This document shows positions 13,001 through 24,590 of a stretch of DNA of 64,000 bases, in pieces. Under the pieces are notes generated by a model that did not search any database, was not told the origin of the DNA, and worked only from the letters and a program-made list of their open reading frames with translations. The DNA lies in the NCBI GenBank assembly GCA_949128115.1, contig OX421966.1, positions 34,861,042 through 34,925,041 on the forward strand, given 5' to 3'. Numbering within the stretch: position 1 is the stretch's first letter; each line of letters starts with the position of its first letter. A program made the translations under genes and the position numbers. Origin of the DNA: Anaspis maculata. Its lineage: Eukaryota > Arthropoda > Insecta > Coleoptera > Scraptiidae.

Positions 13001-14360
13001 TGTCTTTAAAAAACATTGAAGGTCTGTATCTCCGTTATTATGCGTTTGCGAAAGTATGTTTATCGAGAAAAGTCCCCTTATTTTTCAATTTTCTATCTCC
13101 CTGTGAGTTTTGTAACACTTATTCCGGGACACCCTGTATAGAAAATTGTGAAAACAAAGAAGTTCCTCGCTGGCTGAAAATTATGATGCATTCATAGCCG
13201 ATGAAAATGTTTATAAATGAATAAATAAATAATTAACCATTGTTTCAATCGCTGTCACACTATAACAAAAGGTCTGGATTATGTACTTCAATTTAAAAAA
13301 AAACAATAAACACATAGCTTCATAAAATCCAAAGATATGATGATGTAAAGGTTGACATATATGCGTTTTCTCTATTTTAGATGAGTTTCGTGATTTATGC
13401 ATTCTTTATTTTTGTTGAAGATTGTTTATATTTGACCGATCATCTTTAAACGTCGTCGGTATCGACCCGCAATAGTTGAGGTTGGATTAACGAAGGAATG
13501 AACTGGATATGTTCAACCGTTCGGAAGATACGGAAGATTTAGGTGAATTTTGTTTGGAAACGAGAAACAAGAAAAAACATGGAAATAATCACGAAAAAAA
13601 AGCGGCCGCAAATAGCCTCCGCCACTACGTGTGGCGAGGCTCAATCGCAGTGCGCTGTGATTTTGTTCAAATTTTTCATGAATTCCAATACATACATTGA
13701 AATCACTTGATTCTACAGAGTGTTACACTTCTTTTGCCAATATTTTAGGATAATATGGTAGAGCATCAAAAAATAATTGGACTCTCTCGAAAAAATTTAC
13801 ATCAGAAACGCATTATAACGGAGTTTGAGGCTTCCTAAGTTGAGTTTTGAAAATAGTTTTTTGTCATTACTCCGAATTTAATCACTGGATTTTGACCAAA
13901 TTTGATACATAGAGTAAGTTGATGCACACCTGCAAGCTGTTCATATTGACTTTTGTCACATTTGTAAAAAAAATTATTTCCTTTTTTTTTGGGAGCGAAA
14001 ATACTTATTTTTCGATGCTCTACCATCTCCTGAAATATTGACAAAAAGAGTGAAACACCCTTTATATTGTTGAATAATGAATAATGATTCCAAATATCAG
14101 GCGAGGTGCGATTTTTACAGAATAATTTGTTATTCCTTACAAATTTAGCAAGTTTCATCCAACAAAGCACCCCGAAATACCCCACTGTCCCTAAGGTTGA
14201 CTTTGTTGCATTCTCAAAAAAAGAAACACCACAGGTATATGAACACCACAAAACGCAAGCTCAATACAGTTTCTAGCAACTAACATCCGGGGAACACGCA
14301 TTCAACCAGTTTGCGCACTGATAACTTCACAATGACCTGCTTTTCTTGTTCACTTTCCAG
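10040..14360 (+). other. 4.3-kb intron of the nested coiled-coil gene
   Basis: The borders are GTATGC (10040) and CACTTTCCAG (14360). Content is AT-rich DNA, one 1.0-kb foldback, a 13-bp C run near 11070, and an imperfect inverted pair around 10255-10375 containing two GTGACGTCA-like sites. No further exon was seen. Confidence 0.75.
12132..13136. mobile_element. 1.0-kb foldback element, CAGGTGTCCCGGAAT ends
   Basis: Arms of about 480 bp on either side of a centre near 12635 are reverse complements. The ends are CAGGTGTCCCGGAATTAGTG (left) and its inverse CACTTATTCCGGGACACCCTG (one base short of the full repeat), each beside TA. A solitary 65-bp copy of the right end occurs at about 31018-31083. 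The arms carry GAACCGTTCGGCCGATTTTA and a block of C-rich then GGAAACGGTT sequence that also occurs in the other TA-flanked foldbacks. Confidence 0.88.
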
Positions 14361-15020
14361 GATGAACAAAACGATGCGAAAACTGTTGACATTCTCAGTG
14401 CCGAATTGAAATCCCTACAAGAAACGTGGGCTGAAACCGCATCTGCTTCAAACATGAACCCTGATGACTTGGCACTTGAAGACCAGCTGTGTACCGTAAA
14501 AATCAACAATTTACTTCTGACCGCTGCCTCGTACGAAAGCGCCATCACCGAAAGAAAAATGAAATTGAGCATGCTGAAAACCTCCACCGAGTCTAAACTG
14601 CAGAACATCGCCGAAAAAATCGTAACGCGAGACATGGCACACGAAAAGACGTGCGACCAGGAAATGAAAGAATTGCACGAAATAGATTCGGCCAACAAGC
14701 AGCTTCAAGAAAAAGTGGAACGGTTGGAAGTCGAGTTGGAAGAAAAAAAGACGCACGTGACGGCTAAAACGACCGAGATTGACGAAGGGGCAGAGGCGGT
14801 GAAGAGTTTGGAATTGCAGGCCGACGGTATTCGAATCGAAATGAAGAGACTCGAAGCGTCGAAGGAGCGGCAGAAGGAGCTGATGCCGAAACCGCCGCTG
14901 AGGGTGTTCAAGCCGGCTCCCGCGCCTCCAGTCGATAGCGACTCGAGCATCGACGGGGAAAAGCTCACATATTCGCAGTTCATGAAGAGGAGGCGGTTGA
15001 ACAGCAAGAAGAGAATGTGA
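14361..15020 (+). CDS. Coiled-coil protein nested in JNK intron, last exon
   Basis: This 219-codon exon starts DEQNDAKTVDILSAELKSLQ at acceptor CACTTTCCAG, phase 0, and stops at TGA 15018. Most of it is coiled coil (KLQNIAEKIV, KQLQEKVERLEVELEEKK, LEASKERQKE). It is followed by a proline-rich linker (PKPPLRVFKPAPAPP), an acidic stretch (DSDSSIDGE) and a basic tail (MKRRRLNSKKRM) that looks like a nuclear-localisation or nucleic-acid-binding signal. With the other exons the protein is about 540 residues. A kinetochore or cytoskeletal role would fit the architecture but cannot be claimed. There is no AATAAA close to the stop. Confidence 0.82.
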   Translation, partial: DEQNDAKTVDILSAELKSLQETWAETASASNMNPDDLALEDQLCTVKINNLLLTAASYESAITERKMKLSMLKTSTESKLQNIAEKIVTRDMAHEKTCDQEMKELHEIDSANKQLQEKVERLEVELEEKKTHVTAKTTEIDEGAEAVKSLELQADGIRIEMKRLEASKERQKELMPKPPLRVFKPAPAPPVDSDSSIDGEKLTYSQFMKRRRLNSKKRM

Positions 15021-15384
15021 AATCGTTGTTTTTTTCAATACAAGTTGTTATTGTTTCAGTTCAACCAGTTTTTTTGTCACTTTGTAATGCTAAGTTTGAA
15101 TAACAGAAAAATCTTTTGATAAATCGGCGTTGGTGGTTTTCGGAATGATTCGTTCATTTGTTTGATTCTCCTAGGTTTGCTAAAAAAGACACGAAGTTGA
15201 AGAAAGATGCCCGACAAATACCGTCCATCGCAGGTAGGTAGAGGTGTGGGCATGTGACGGTTTCTTTAGAATAACCGTGCCTCAAAACACAAGCGCTTTG
15301 TCCTGTTTTCCCAAAGTTGTTTACGAACACAAATCTTCAACACATTTATTGAGCAAACATCAAGGAGTGAACTTCAGAATCAAT

Positions 15385-15879
<495 letters not shown>

Positions 15880-16400
15880 TGAAGTTTTTCTTATCATTTT
15901 CTTAATTTCTCTTGCCAAAAATTTATTCAAGGTGGCTCGTTTCCATTTAAACCCTGTATATGTATAGACATGCTTGTTGCTGACTTGATGCTCAAGTTTT
16001 GGCAGGTAGTTGTCTACATGTTCTCTGTATATCGTCACATTTGTCACCGTCATCGCACGAAGCAAAACACGCACGTAAAATGCGCTGTGTTGGAAAATTT
16101 TCTCCATATGAAACTTGTTCATTTCTTGTATGTATCCCCTTCTTCATACCTGGTTGCTGTTTCAGTATAAGCTGGAGTATGTAATATTCGCTTCTCAGTG
16201 ACAAGCATCAGAATATGGGACTTTTGGACAGTGGGCATTTTCATTCCGTTTTCTTGTAGTACCGCCGCGCTTGGGCATCATTTTTCTCATTGGCCACCAC
16301 TACCTAACAGCATTAGCGAATATACACCAACACCAACCAGTAGAGATGATAATGTCCCTTATTACGTCGCGAGGACGGTGACTATTGATTACAACTTTCA

Positions 16401-16590
16401 CTTTTTATTTTCAGTAAAATGACTTTTTGGAGCAAAATTGAAATGATAAGCTGCGAGGCCACGGCTGTGGCTGATGATACCTGCAAAGTTTTGGAGCGGA
16501 ACTATCAGCGGTTATCAGCCGTATCCTACCAGCGCTCCAGCTTCTCACTTGATTTTTGCTCTAAAAAGTCATTGTACTGAAAATTAGAAG
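16401..16590. mobile_element. MITE with TTTTCAGTAAAATGACTTTT ends, copy 1
   Basis: The left end TATTTTCAGTAAAATGACTT is mirrored at the right by AAGTCATTGTACTGAAAATT. A second, better conserved copy lies at 45634-45847. The interior of both copies includes CCTGCAAAGTTTTGGAGCG. It lies in the JNK intron between the two C-terminal exons. Confidence 0.8.
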
Positions 16591-16707
16591 TGAACAGCAT
16601 ATAGGTAACCGGTTGGTGGTGGATGAAACGCAGCAGGCTTGGGAGCTGTCTTGAGTTTCCTATGACTCCGGGCTCGATTCCGAATCTTGATACTCCCTTT
16701 CTCATGA

Positions 16708-16977
<270 letters not shown>

Positions 16978-17258
16978 AAAAGGTCGGTTGGAGTTTCATG
17001 CACTTTCCTAAAAGAGGCACCGTTAATATTACTTGTTAGACTGGCCACTTCAGCATTAATCAAAAACAAACAATCTTTCTAACAATGACTTTTCAAAAAA
17101 GCAGTGTTTAGTTACTGATAGAGTAACAACGTCATGGTACATTTTGAATTTTAAAAATAGCTTGCTCTAAATAGTAAAGCTGCTATGCTGTCTGCTAGTA
17201 GCTAGTAGCTTAAATGAAAACGAACAGCTAACTGTAGCCAATCACAGCACATAGTCAT

Positions 17259-17737
17259 CTGTACGCTTAGAGCGGCTCCAACTAAAATGGCATTTCAATC
17301 AAAAGCCAGTGATTTTCTTCTTACTGGCGTTCAGAATTATTTCATATCTCTGATCTCCATAATATAAACAGGTGGAAGGAAAAAATCCGAGAAAAGCCGA
17401 TCACAGCAGAAAATACTCATAGTTTACCAGCGCCACCCTACAGCTTTTGACATCAGAAAATTTCCTTTTTTTCAGGGTGAATTGTATTCTGCACGATAGG
17501 TCCAAGTGACTGTCAATAAAGAATTTGCAGCCAAAAATATGAAGCTGCGAATGTTCAAGTAATTTTTCAGTAATTTCCACAACCAAATAACTTCGGTTCC
17601 GGATGTTTCATGGAAAAATCACTCGCATCTATCATGCAGAAAACTGTAGAGAGTCCACCCTAAAAGAGTCACTTGAAAGAAAATCAAGCTTCAATTTAGC
17701 GGCTATTTCGGAGGCGTAGCCGCTCTAAGCGTACAGA
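17259..17737. mobile_element. Foldback of the GTACGCTTAGAGCGGCTCC family, copy 1
   Basis: The left end CTGTACGCTTAGAGCGGCTC is mirrored by GCCGCTCTAAGCGTACAGAG at the right. The arms also match the elements at 37991-39760, 42383-43014 and 62499-62735 (shared GTGATTTTCTT and TCCGAGAAAAGCCGATCACA). This copy lacks the flanking TTAA seen in the 38- and 42-kb copies, so its outermost bases may be degraded. Confidence 0.8.
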
Positions 17738-17833
17738 GTGTTTTTGAATGGCAGCAAACAAACACTTAGTTCGACCAGTGCTTGTGACGCAATCTCAAAA
17801 TGGCCTCACTCAATCCTATAACGCGATTTCTCT

Positions 17834-18548
17834 TGAGTGGCTACGTTTACAGCGCACGGAGTGACCTAAAGCATACTCTGACCAAAGTGAAAAATAAAAT
17901 TAATTAAGCATTTACATTTTGCACCAAGGCGACCAAGAACATTTTGATATGGAAATCGGATCACTAATTATTTTGGCAGCAAAGAAAACGCATGTTTTGA
18001 TCGTATATAGGACGCTCCAGTGTTAACAGCAGTTAAATTCGACTTTGGGGAGGTGGAATTTAGCTCAGTCCACCTCGAGAGCAAGCCGAACCCAAACCCT
18101 ATTTGGTTGAATCAGTTTTCTTTCTCTCTTCGATCAATACCAGGGAGTTATTGGAAATATTCGAGTGCTTTTCAAGCACACTGCAAATTATTGCACCCAT
18201 ATTGTTTTGTTCATCTCTGCCCACATTTCAACACAAAACAGTCAAAACACGTCAAAAATTGACGCAGAGTTTTTTCTTGGGATCAGCTGTTCGTCGCTCG
18301 GCAGAGTTCACCGCGTTCGCGTTACCGAGTCCGTACGAGGTCTAGCAACGAATTCTACTGCTTTACCTGACGCCATCTGTTAACGTACCTGAGTCTTGGT
18401 ACGCGTGACGTCACGCGAAATTTTCTTAATTTTTTTCGGGGCCTAAATGAACGCAAAAAAATCAAATAAAGAAATATGTGAGCTCCCCTAAATGATGTTG
18501 GTCAAGTTTGGTGTATAGCTCGAGGACCGCTGTAAACGTAGCCAATTG
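17834..18548. repeat. ~715-bp element with short inverted ends (possible MITE)
   Basis: TGGCTACGTTTACAGCG near 17838 is mirrored by CGCTGTAAACGTAGCCA near 18529. The arms diverge after about 17 bp. The inner sequence contains TGACGTCACGCG near 18408 and no frame. Only the ends support this call. Confidence 0.45.
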
Positions 18549-18651
18549 TTGCCTGCTGTCTACAAGAATAGTTGTTACTTTGATTAATTGGATAATGTAA
18601 AATTTTGAGATGCGTTGTTGAGTCCACTAATTGATTATATTGTTTTTGCAG

Positions 18652-18697
18652 GATCTGGCAAATGAAGCACAAGCTGCTGCAATTTCAACTAGTCTAA
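18652..18697 (+). CDS. bsk: Candidate alternative last coding exon of JNK
   Basis: A strong acceptor, TTATATTGTTTTTGCAG, ends at 18651. If the donor at 16974 is used (phase 2), the reading continues IWQMKHKLLQFQLV and stops at TAA 18695-18697. In the other forward frame from the same acceptor, DLANEAQAAAISTSLTYIV continues to a TGA at 18757-18759, but no phase-0 donor was found for it. The sequence may instead be 3' UTR of the spliced form. JNK genes commonly have alternative C-terminal exons, so this is plausible but unproven. Confidence 0.45.
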
Positions 18698-19990
18698 CTT
18701 ATATTGTATTCAAAAGGAAAAACCATAATAAGCCCACAATAGATAATAGCCCCAGATGATACATTACCAATCAATAACTGCATATAGACGGAGGAGAAAA
18801 AAAAGATAGTGATTACTGTGTTACAGACAGTGGTATAAGACTTCACACGGGTCCCTTTTTTCTATCAACCGAACCTTTATAATAATATCCTTAATCAGTA
18901 TGTGTGATATTGAATAATAACCTGAAGACTAATTTGTATTTTATTATTACAACAGGTCAGAACAAACATGAGAACATTGAGTTTTATTTTTGCGTCAGTA
19001 ATGAAATAACTAAATCATTGCATTTAAAAGCGTCATATTTTTGCAAAAAAAAGTTGTTAAGGGCCGTAACTGTAAGCGTTGTTCTTTTCTTTTTCTTTTT
19101 GACAATCATAACTGATGGTATTAATTTTTGCCATTAAAATTTTGAAATACAAATTAGTAATAAATGTGTAACAGAATAATAAATATTAGGTAGTAGTTTT
19201 TATGAATTGGTATAACATCAGGTGAGTTTGTTTGTACTTGTTGGATTTATTTATTTCTTTGTGAGACTTTTAAAAGCGACGGTTCTTTATACATAGACAT
19301 TTTATTTGATATATAACGTTGATTTTTATTATTATGGATGGTTTTATTTCGCTCGTTTTATAGTTACTTAGATATAAAACTAGAATTAGTAAGTATAACC
19401 ATTTGAAGTTAAGATAGGAACATCAATTACATTAAAAATTCGAGGTTCGCCACACAATTTGGACGTTAAGCTTTTGGACAAATTCAAATTATGTGGGTGC
19501 CGCGTACAATAAGTTTATGTACTTGTGAACATCCGATCCAAAAAAACAAAATAACAATACTATATAAAAGCGATGATTAGTGAATTTTATAATAGGTAAT
19601 CCACTGTAGATGTTTTTGTTCGTTGTTTTTTTTTTCAACTACGCTGTACATTATTGTTTTGTTCATACGAGAGACATGTTGGTCAATCAATATCTTTGTA
19701 AGAAATATTTATTTTCGTGCAATTATAATAACCACCGTATCGTTATAAATTATTGAGTGATGTAGTAACGAGGAACTGAATACTAATATTCTAAATATAG
19801 TGGTTACTTTTTTTTATTATTGACTTTTGTGATTCGTAAGATATAATTATTTAAACTATTCGTGAATGTGCAGAGACTTGTATGAAATAATAAGAAATAC
19901 AATCTTTCAGGTAGAAAGAACGTTGTGTAGTTTTTAAATATATTATATTTTGTCATTTTTATTTATTTTGTTCCTTTTTGTATTGTCGAT
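18698..19990 (+). other. Probable JNK 3' UTR, AT-rich
   Basis: No coding exon is seen. The stretch is strongly AT-rich, with an AATAAA at 19178 among several AT-rich candidate polyadenylation sites. The 3' end cannot be fixed from sequence. The convergent RRM gene begins its own 3' region near 20380. Confidence 0.5.
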
Positions 19991-20407
19991 AATTTATTTT
20001 ATTTTTTTAAAAGTGGCAATTTTCAACTAGAATCATTTGTATTACACACGAATTTGATAAAAACAATGTAAATATTCTTATCCTCAATTCGACTAGACTT
20101 ATTACTTAATTTTCTCGACTTTCCACTTACTGTAGCGCTATTATGAAATGCATAGTCAAAAAAAAAAGAATATGAATTGCAAATCGGTAGAATGTCTTGT
20201 GTAGGTGGTATCACCTTTACTTCTGTTAATTTTGTTGGTTCACCTACCACAACACGTTCTAATATTATTTTACCGATTTACAAAGAAAAACACATTCAGT
20301 AATTTGTAGTATACATACAATGCTTGTATTGTTCTGCTTTGTAAATAAGACAAACAAAGTAAACAGGTTCATTAGTTTTATTACCATCCCTTATTCTTAT
20401 TATAATA

Positions 20408-21007
20408 TCACCATTCTGTACTGTGGTTCGTTATCGTTGTTTCATGTTGCTTTTCTTCTCTGAATGCTTTGAATCTCATCAGTGGTATACCTCCGCGCTT
20501 TCTCGGCTTTGCCTTAGGTGATGAAATATTCTGCAATGCATCTCTGTCAAGCTCCAGCATCGACCCAGGATTTGGTTTACATGGAACATAGATTCTCATA
20601 GGACGTCCTCGTAGAACTATTCCATTTTGCTTCAGAGCAATATCAATGGCGGCTTGTTTAGTACGGCAGTGCACTTTGGCTACCAGTAATCCCCAAACAT
20701 TCAGCGTCATTGTCACTTCAAGATCTTCAAAAACTGCTCCAATATCTTGCAAGGTGGTATCAGGGTTGAGATTACACACGCAAAGTATTGTAGTTTCATT
20801 TTGCTCTGTTTGTTTCATTGGTGGTTCGCTCAGGCAAGGATAGGGTTCCATTCTGTATCGGTGTGCTTTTCTTACCGATGCAAAGGTGTGTTTGATTTTG
20901 TTCGGAATCGCTCTAGATTTGATATTAATCAAGGCTAGATCATTCAGACGTCGTAACAAATCATTGACGGATTCTTCAGGAAACAATAAACTCTTGTTAT
21001 TGTCCAT
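20408..21007 (-). CDS. Small RNA-recognition-motif protein, single exon
   Basis: An uninterrupted 199-codon frame starts at ATG 21007 (context AAAAATGG) and stops at TGA 20410-20408. Residues about 72-150 form one RRM: the RNP2-like strand is TTILCVCNLNP, the helix DTTLQDIGAVFED, the degenerate RNP1 strand GLLVAKVHCRTKQAA, and the last strand GRPMRIYVPCKP. The N-terminal 70 residues and the basic tail (SPKAKPRKRGG) are unassigned. Aromatic residues usual in RNP1 are missing, so RNA binding may be altered. A minus-strand AATAAA lies at 20377-20382, about 26 bp past the stop. It could be an intronless gene or a retained retrocopy. I do not recognise the orthologue. Confidence 0.75.
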   Translation of the reverse strand: MDNNKSLLFPEESVNDLLRRLNDLALINIKSRAIPNKIKHTFASVRKAHRYRMEPYPCLSEPPMKQTEQNETTILCVCNLNPDTTLQDIGAVFEDLEVTMTLNVWGLLVAKVHCRTKQAAIDIALKQNGIVLRGRPMRIYVPCKPNPGSMLELDRDALQNISSPKAKPRKRGGIPLMRFKAFREEKQHETTITNHSTEW

Positions 21008-21324
21008 TTTTTTTAACCTTCTTTATCAGTGCAGACTTGCCATAGTTCGAAAAACCACTATGTTACATCCAACAAAAAATTCGAGATAAATTTATGAAAA
21101 CTAAACAGAAATTGTTTTTGTAAATTTGCAAAACCATGCATAGGGGCTAGAGCTGAAAAAAGAATCAGCGAAGCGGAAGAGATAGAAATGTATCCCTTTC
21201 GTCCATCACCTCCAGTTACAGGGTGATCTCAAAAAATTTATATTACAGGCTCGGGCTATTGATAAAAACATATTTCGTTGTTACCCGATTTTGAACATAT
21301 ATGGCTCATGTTGAAGCGAGTGTT

Positions 21325-21375
21325 GAAGAATCCAATGAGGCAATAATGATCCCGTGTAAAGGGATGAAACAGAGA
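21325..21375 (+). repeat. Degraded relative of the 15.4-kb hammerhead-like sequence
   Basis: GAATCCAATGAGGCAATAAT followed by GATCCCGTGTAAAGGGATGA and AACAGAG parallels 15376-15420 in order and spacing. The shared parts are GAATC(C)AATGAGGC, TGAT, a short hairpin and GGATGAAAC. The CTGATGA core is broken here, so it should be inactive. Confidence 0.45.
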
Positions 21376-21617
21376 GTGATCCAATTTCAACCCGCGTCGC
21401 GCTTTGTCCGTCCGTCCTGTCAGCCTGCAACGTATCTCCTGAACGAAGGATCGTACAACTTTTTTTTTTAATCACTATACGGACTGTTGTAGGGGATATA
21501 CCAGGGACCTATCTGATAAAGAAGTGTATATGATGCATGAAAGTTCACCCACACGCCTACCATCTTGGCCCGCTGTACCGACCTACATTATCTACTTCTT
21601 CATTGATTTTATTTTGA

Positions 21618-23526
21618 CTGGCGTGCAAAATTAACGCAACCCTAAAATTTTGCTAGAACTTTAAAGTTGTTTTTTTTTTTTCAAACTATCCGTCTGATTT
21701 GAGAAATTCTTCTTTAGGGTGGATGGTTGATTCCTCAAGAATAACACTGGAAATAATTTTAATTTTACTGGTAAGTTCTGTTTATATATTATTGAATGTA
21801 CCTACCTAATTTTTAATATACAGGCCCGACGAAGACGTAAATCACGTCGAAACGTTGCCAGACAAGAAATTTGAGACCATTGATTCGTCCTAAACCTCAA
21901 GATTTGCCCTCCTACATTAATCCAAACAAGGACAGAAATAAGACGACAAGTAAGAAATAATCGAAAAAAGTCAATAATGGCTTTATACCGGGTGTGACAT
22001 TGGTGTTGTGTTTTTTCCCATATTTTTGGAGCCTCGCATGGAGAGTACCAGCCACAGTAATGCTGAATTTATGCAACGAAAATTAACAACTCAACTCAAC
22101 TAACAATTAAACTGAACTGAACTCCAACGAATTGAATGTTCGTTTTGCATGGCAGGCTTTCATGCAGACAAATTATCAACTAAGCCAACTAACGCCAACT
22201 ACGATTTGGCCAAATCCCAAATCGGTAGTTGGCGTTAGTGGATGTAAGAGTTTTTGGGAGTTGGGTGCAATTTTTTTCGCACAATTCAAATATCCCTTCA
22301 AATTACAACGCATGTTTCGTGACTTTTATCAGTGCCGTCTTTGGGCATGGGCCTGAAGGGCCTGAGCCCAGGGCCCCAGCTTCTTTGGGGGCCCCCGAGG
22401 CCCTATGAATTTCCTTTTTTTTATTATTTTTATTTTTAACTTCATTTCGAGCACCATTATTATATCCCTTCACCACTTAGAAAAAATATGGTTCTAATAT
22501 CTTGTTCACGACGTTTGCACTTCTTGAGCTGATCGTGCGCCCCCCCCCCCTCCCTCACTTACCAAGCGGCCACGGCCCTCTATCCCCCTAAACTAATCCA
22601 GAAAAGACCGGTTTTCTGTCGAGAATTTGTAAAATGCTAAAATAATGCTAAAAAGTCGAAAACTGAGTCGCAAAACGCTTGAAGTATGCCGATTACTATT
22701 AGCACTATTACTATTTGTTGGAAAAAAAATCGCGCTACCACTCCCAAACTAGCACCCTCGTCGTTTTCGCGGGGGATTCCAGCCTTCCAGCCAGGGTGTG
22801 GCATCATTAGTGTGGATGCACAGCTACCCACTATGAAATACGCCATACGAGAAATTTCTTCAAATTCAGAAATACCTCTTTATATCCCCCAAAACGTGAA
22901 TATTTGGGCAAAACAAAAATCAATAAAGGATAAAGGTAGGTACAGTTTGCCTTGAATTGCCATTTTATACTTTTGGCTGTACTCTCTACAGAGGGCTTCT
23001 AAGATATCGAAAAGATCGACACTAATAATGCCACACCCGATACATATAGCCTAAAAATGAGGGGATGAAGATTTTTGTAAGCGGGCACCATCCGGTGCAA
23101 CCTTGTAACTAGAATTACAAGAGCAATGGACACATTCCTCCTCTTGAATAGTGACTAACTCTAAAAAAAAAGCATGATGTGGAAAGGAAAAAATTGTATT
23201 TTTCTTAAAAATTGACATAATGAAATGAAACAAAAACAGGAATGTTGAGAAAAGAACAGGGTACAGTTGGCCATGAATCGTGATCTTTTACTGTGGCTGG
23301 TACTCTCCATGCGAGTCTCCAAAAATATGGGAAAAAACAACACCGTTGTCACACCCGGTATGAAGCCATTATTGACTTTTTTCGATTATTTCTTACACAA
23401 TGTTATCCTTGAGGAATCAACCTTTCACCCAAAAGAAGAATTTCTCAAATCAGACAATTGGTTTTCAAAAAACCCGACTTCAAATTTATGGCAAAATTTT
23501 GGTGTTGCGTTAATTTTGCACGCCAG
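21618..23526. mobile_element. 1.9-kb imperfect foldback, CTGGCGTGCAAAATTAACGC ends
   Basis: The left end CTGGCGTGCAAAATTAACGC is mirrored by GCGTTAATTTTGCACGCCAG ending at 23526. Further in, 21700-21740 mirrors 23405-23460 and 21975-22060 mirrors 23275-23375 (GGTACTCTCCATGC; CATATTTTTGGAG). The centre holds unrelated sequence, including a GGGCCCCAGCTTCTTTGGGG stretch at about 22372 and a smaller inverted pair at 22795-23036. The arms are clearly older than those of the TA-flanked foldbacks. Confidence 0.7.
21824..21863 (+). repeat. Second hammerhead-like relic
   Basis: CCCGACGA, then stem GACG/CGTC around TAAATCA, then GAAACGTTG. Two positions of the CTGATGA core are C instead of T, so catalysis is unlikely. 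Stem II and GAAAC are intact. It lies inside the 1.9-kb foldback. Confidence 0.35.
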
Positions 23527-24590
23527 CGTATCAAGGTTGGCGATCCATAGTGAAAGAGAGACCCTGTCATATACCATGAGTAAGGGAAGAGATAGAGATA
23601 GAATTTTTCTTCTGCGGTTTTGGCTACCAATGCTCCAAATGCGAAAAGGAAAAAAAAAGGTGTTTCTAAAATTGAATTGGCCAGTTCAATAGCTATTTTT
23701 TATAATTTTATAAAAAAAAGTAGAATTTTTTTTGGAAAATTTTTAGCAGCAAAAAACCAAAATAGCTATTTGACTAGACAATCCAATTTCAGATACCTTT
23801 GTTCTTCAGTTTTTCTTTCGAAGCACTGATAGCAATCGAACCGTAAGAAGAAAAACATTTTGGGAGGCCAGAGCACACCCTGTAGGTATTTCTTTGAGAC
23901 GCAAAGCGAAGGGACATATATTTTTGAATCAGGACGACAAAGAGAGCAGCTACTTTCCATTTATCTTGAAGTATTCAAGTTCCAGAATAAAACTGAATCA
24001 TCCTGTGTATGGAAACTCGACATCATGGAAACATCAAGGACGGAGGAGTATTACCTACTGGTTGTGTAGATTAGGTACATTTGCTATAGTTACAGCGTTA
24101 CAGCTAGTAATGACTAATGAGCAATCACCATCAGTGGAGTGAATAGTAGGCAACCATCATCACAATTTCACAGTTTTTTTTTCAGTCTTCTAGAAAAGCT
24201 ACGATAAGTAGGTACATACATATAATACAACGAGTTCACCTTTCCGCAGGCAGTGAGGTAGGTAAGTAAGTATTTTGGTTTTTGGTTTTTCACCCTTCAT
24301 ATTATTTTAGCATGACCATCTTCCCCCATGGCCTCTACCTAACTTGGGGTTCCACCTCGGGTTCCACTAAAGCTGGTGTTAGTTTGGTGTGGTTTGGACT
24401 ATCAGTCCACCTACTGACTGATAGTACAATAACACACTGTTAGTGAAATTTCATTTGGTGTTTGGTCAAACCTCGGGCCGAACCCAGTTGCACAAAACAT
24501 AACGAAGGGATGATTTATTTTCTCTTCTGAATTTTCCGTGATCCAACAATTATTATTGTTACGAGCGGCTATTCCGTGCATACTGTCAAA
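23527..24590. other. Intergenic, nothing recognised
   Basis: AT-rich, with short runs of TAGGTA-type sequence. The last part carries GTTACGAGCGGCTATTCCGT at about 24559-24578, which recurs inverted at 29519-29542 beyond the retrotransposon. No exon or complete element was seen. Confidence 0.4.

Noticed and set aside
14511..15038. 175-codon minus frame over the last exon of the coiled-coil gene
   Set aside because: It is a shadow of the plus-strand exon, which has splice sites and coiled-coil composition.
16620..16690. Possible SINE head near CGGGCTCGATTCCGA
   Set aside because: Only one box-like motif; no second box at proper spacing, tail or target duplication.
22324..22400. GTGCCGTCTTTGGGCATGGG/GGGGGCCCC end, reminiscent of a hAT terminus
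   Set aside because: No matching inverted end or target duplication was found, so the element borders cannot be supported.
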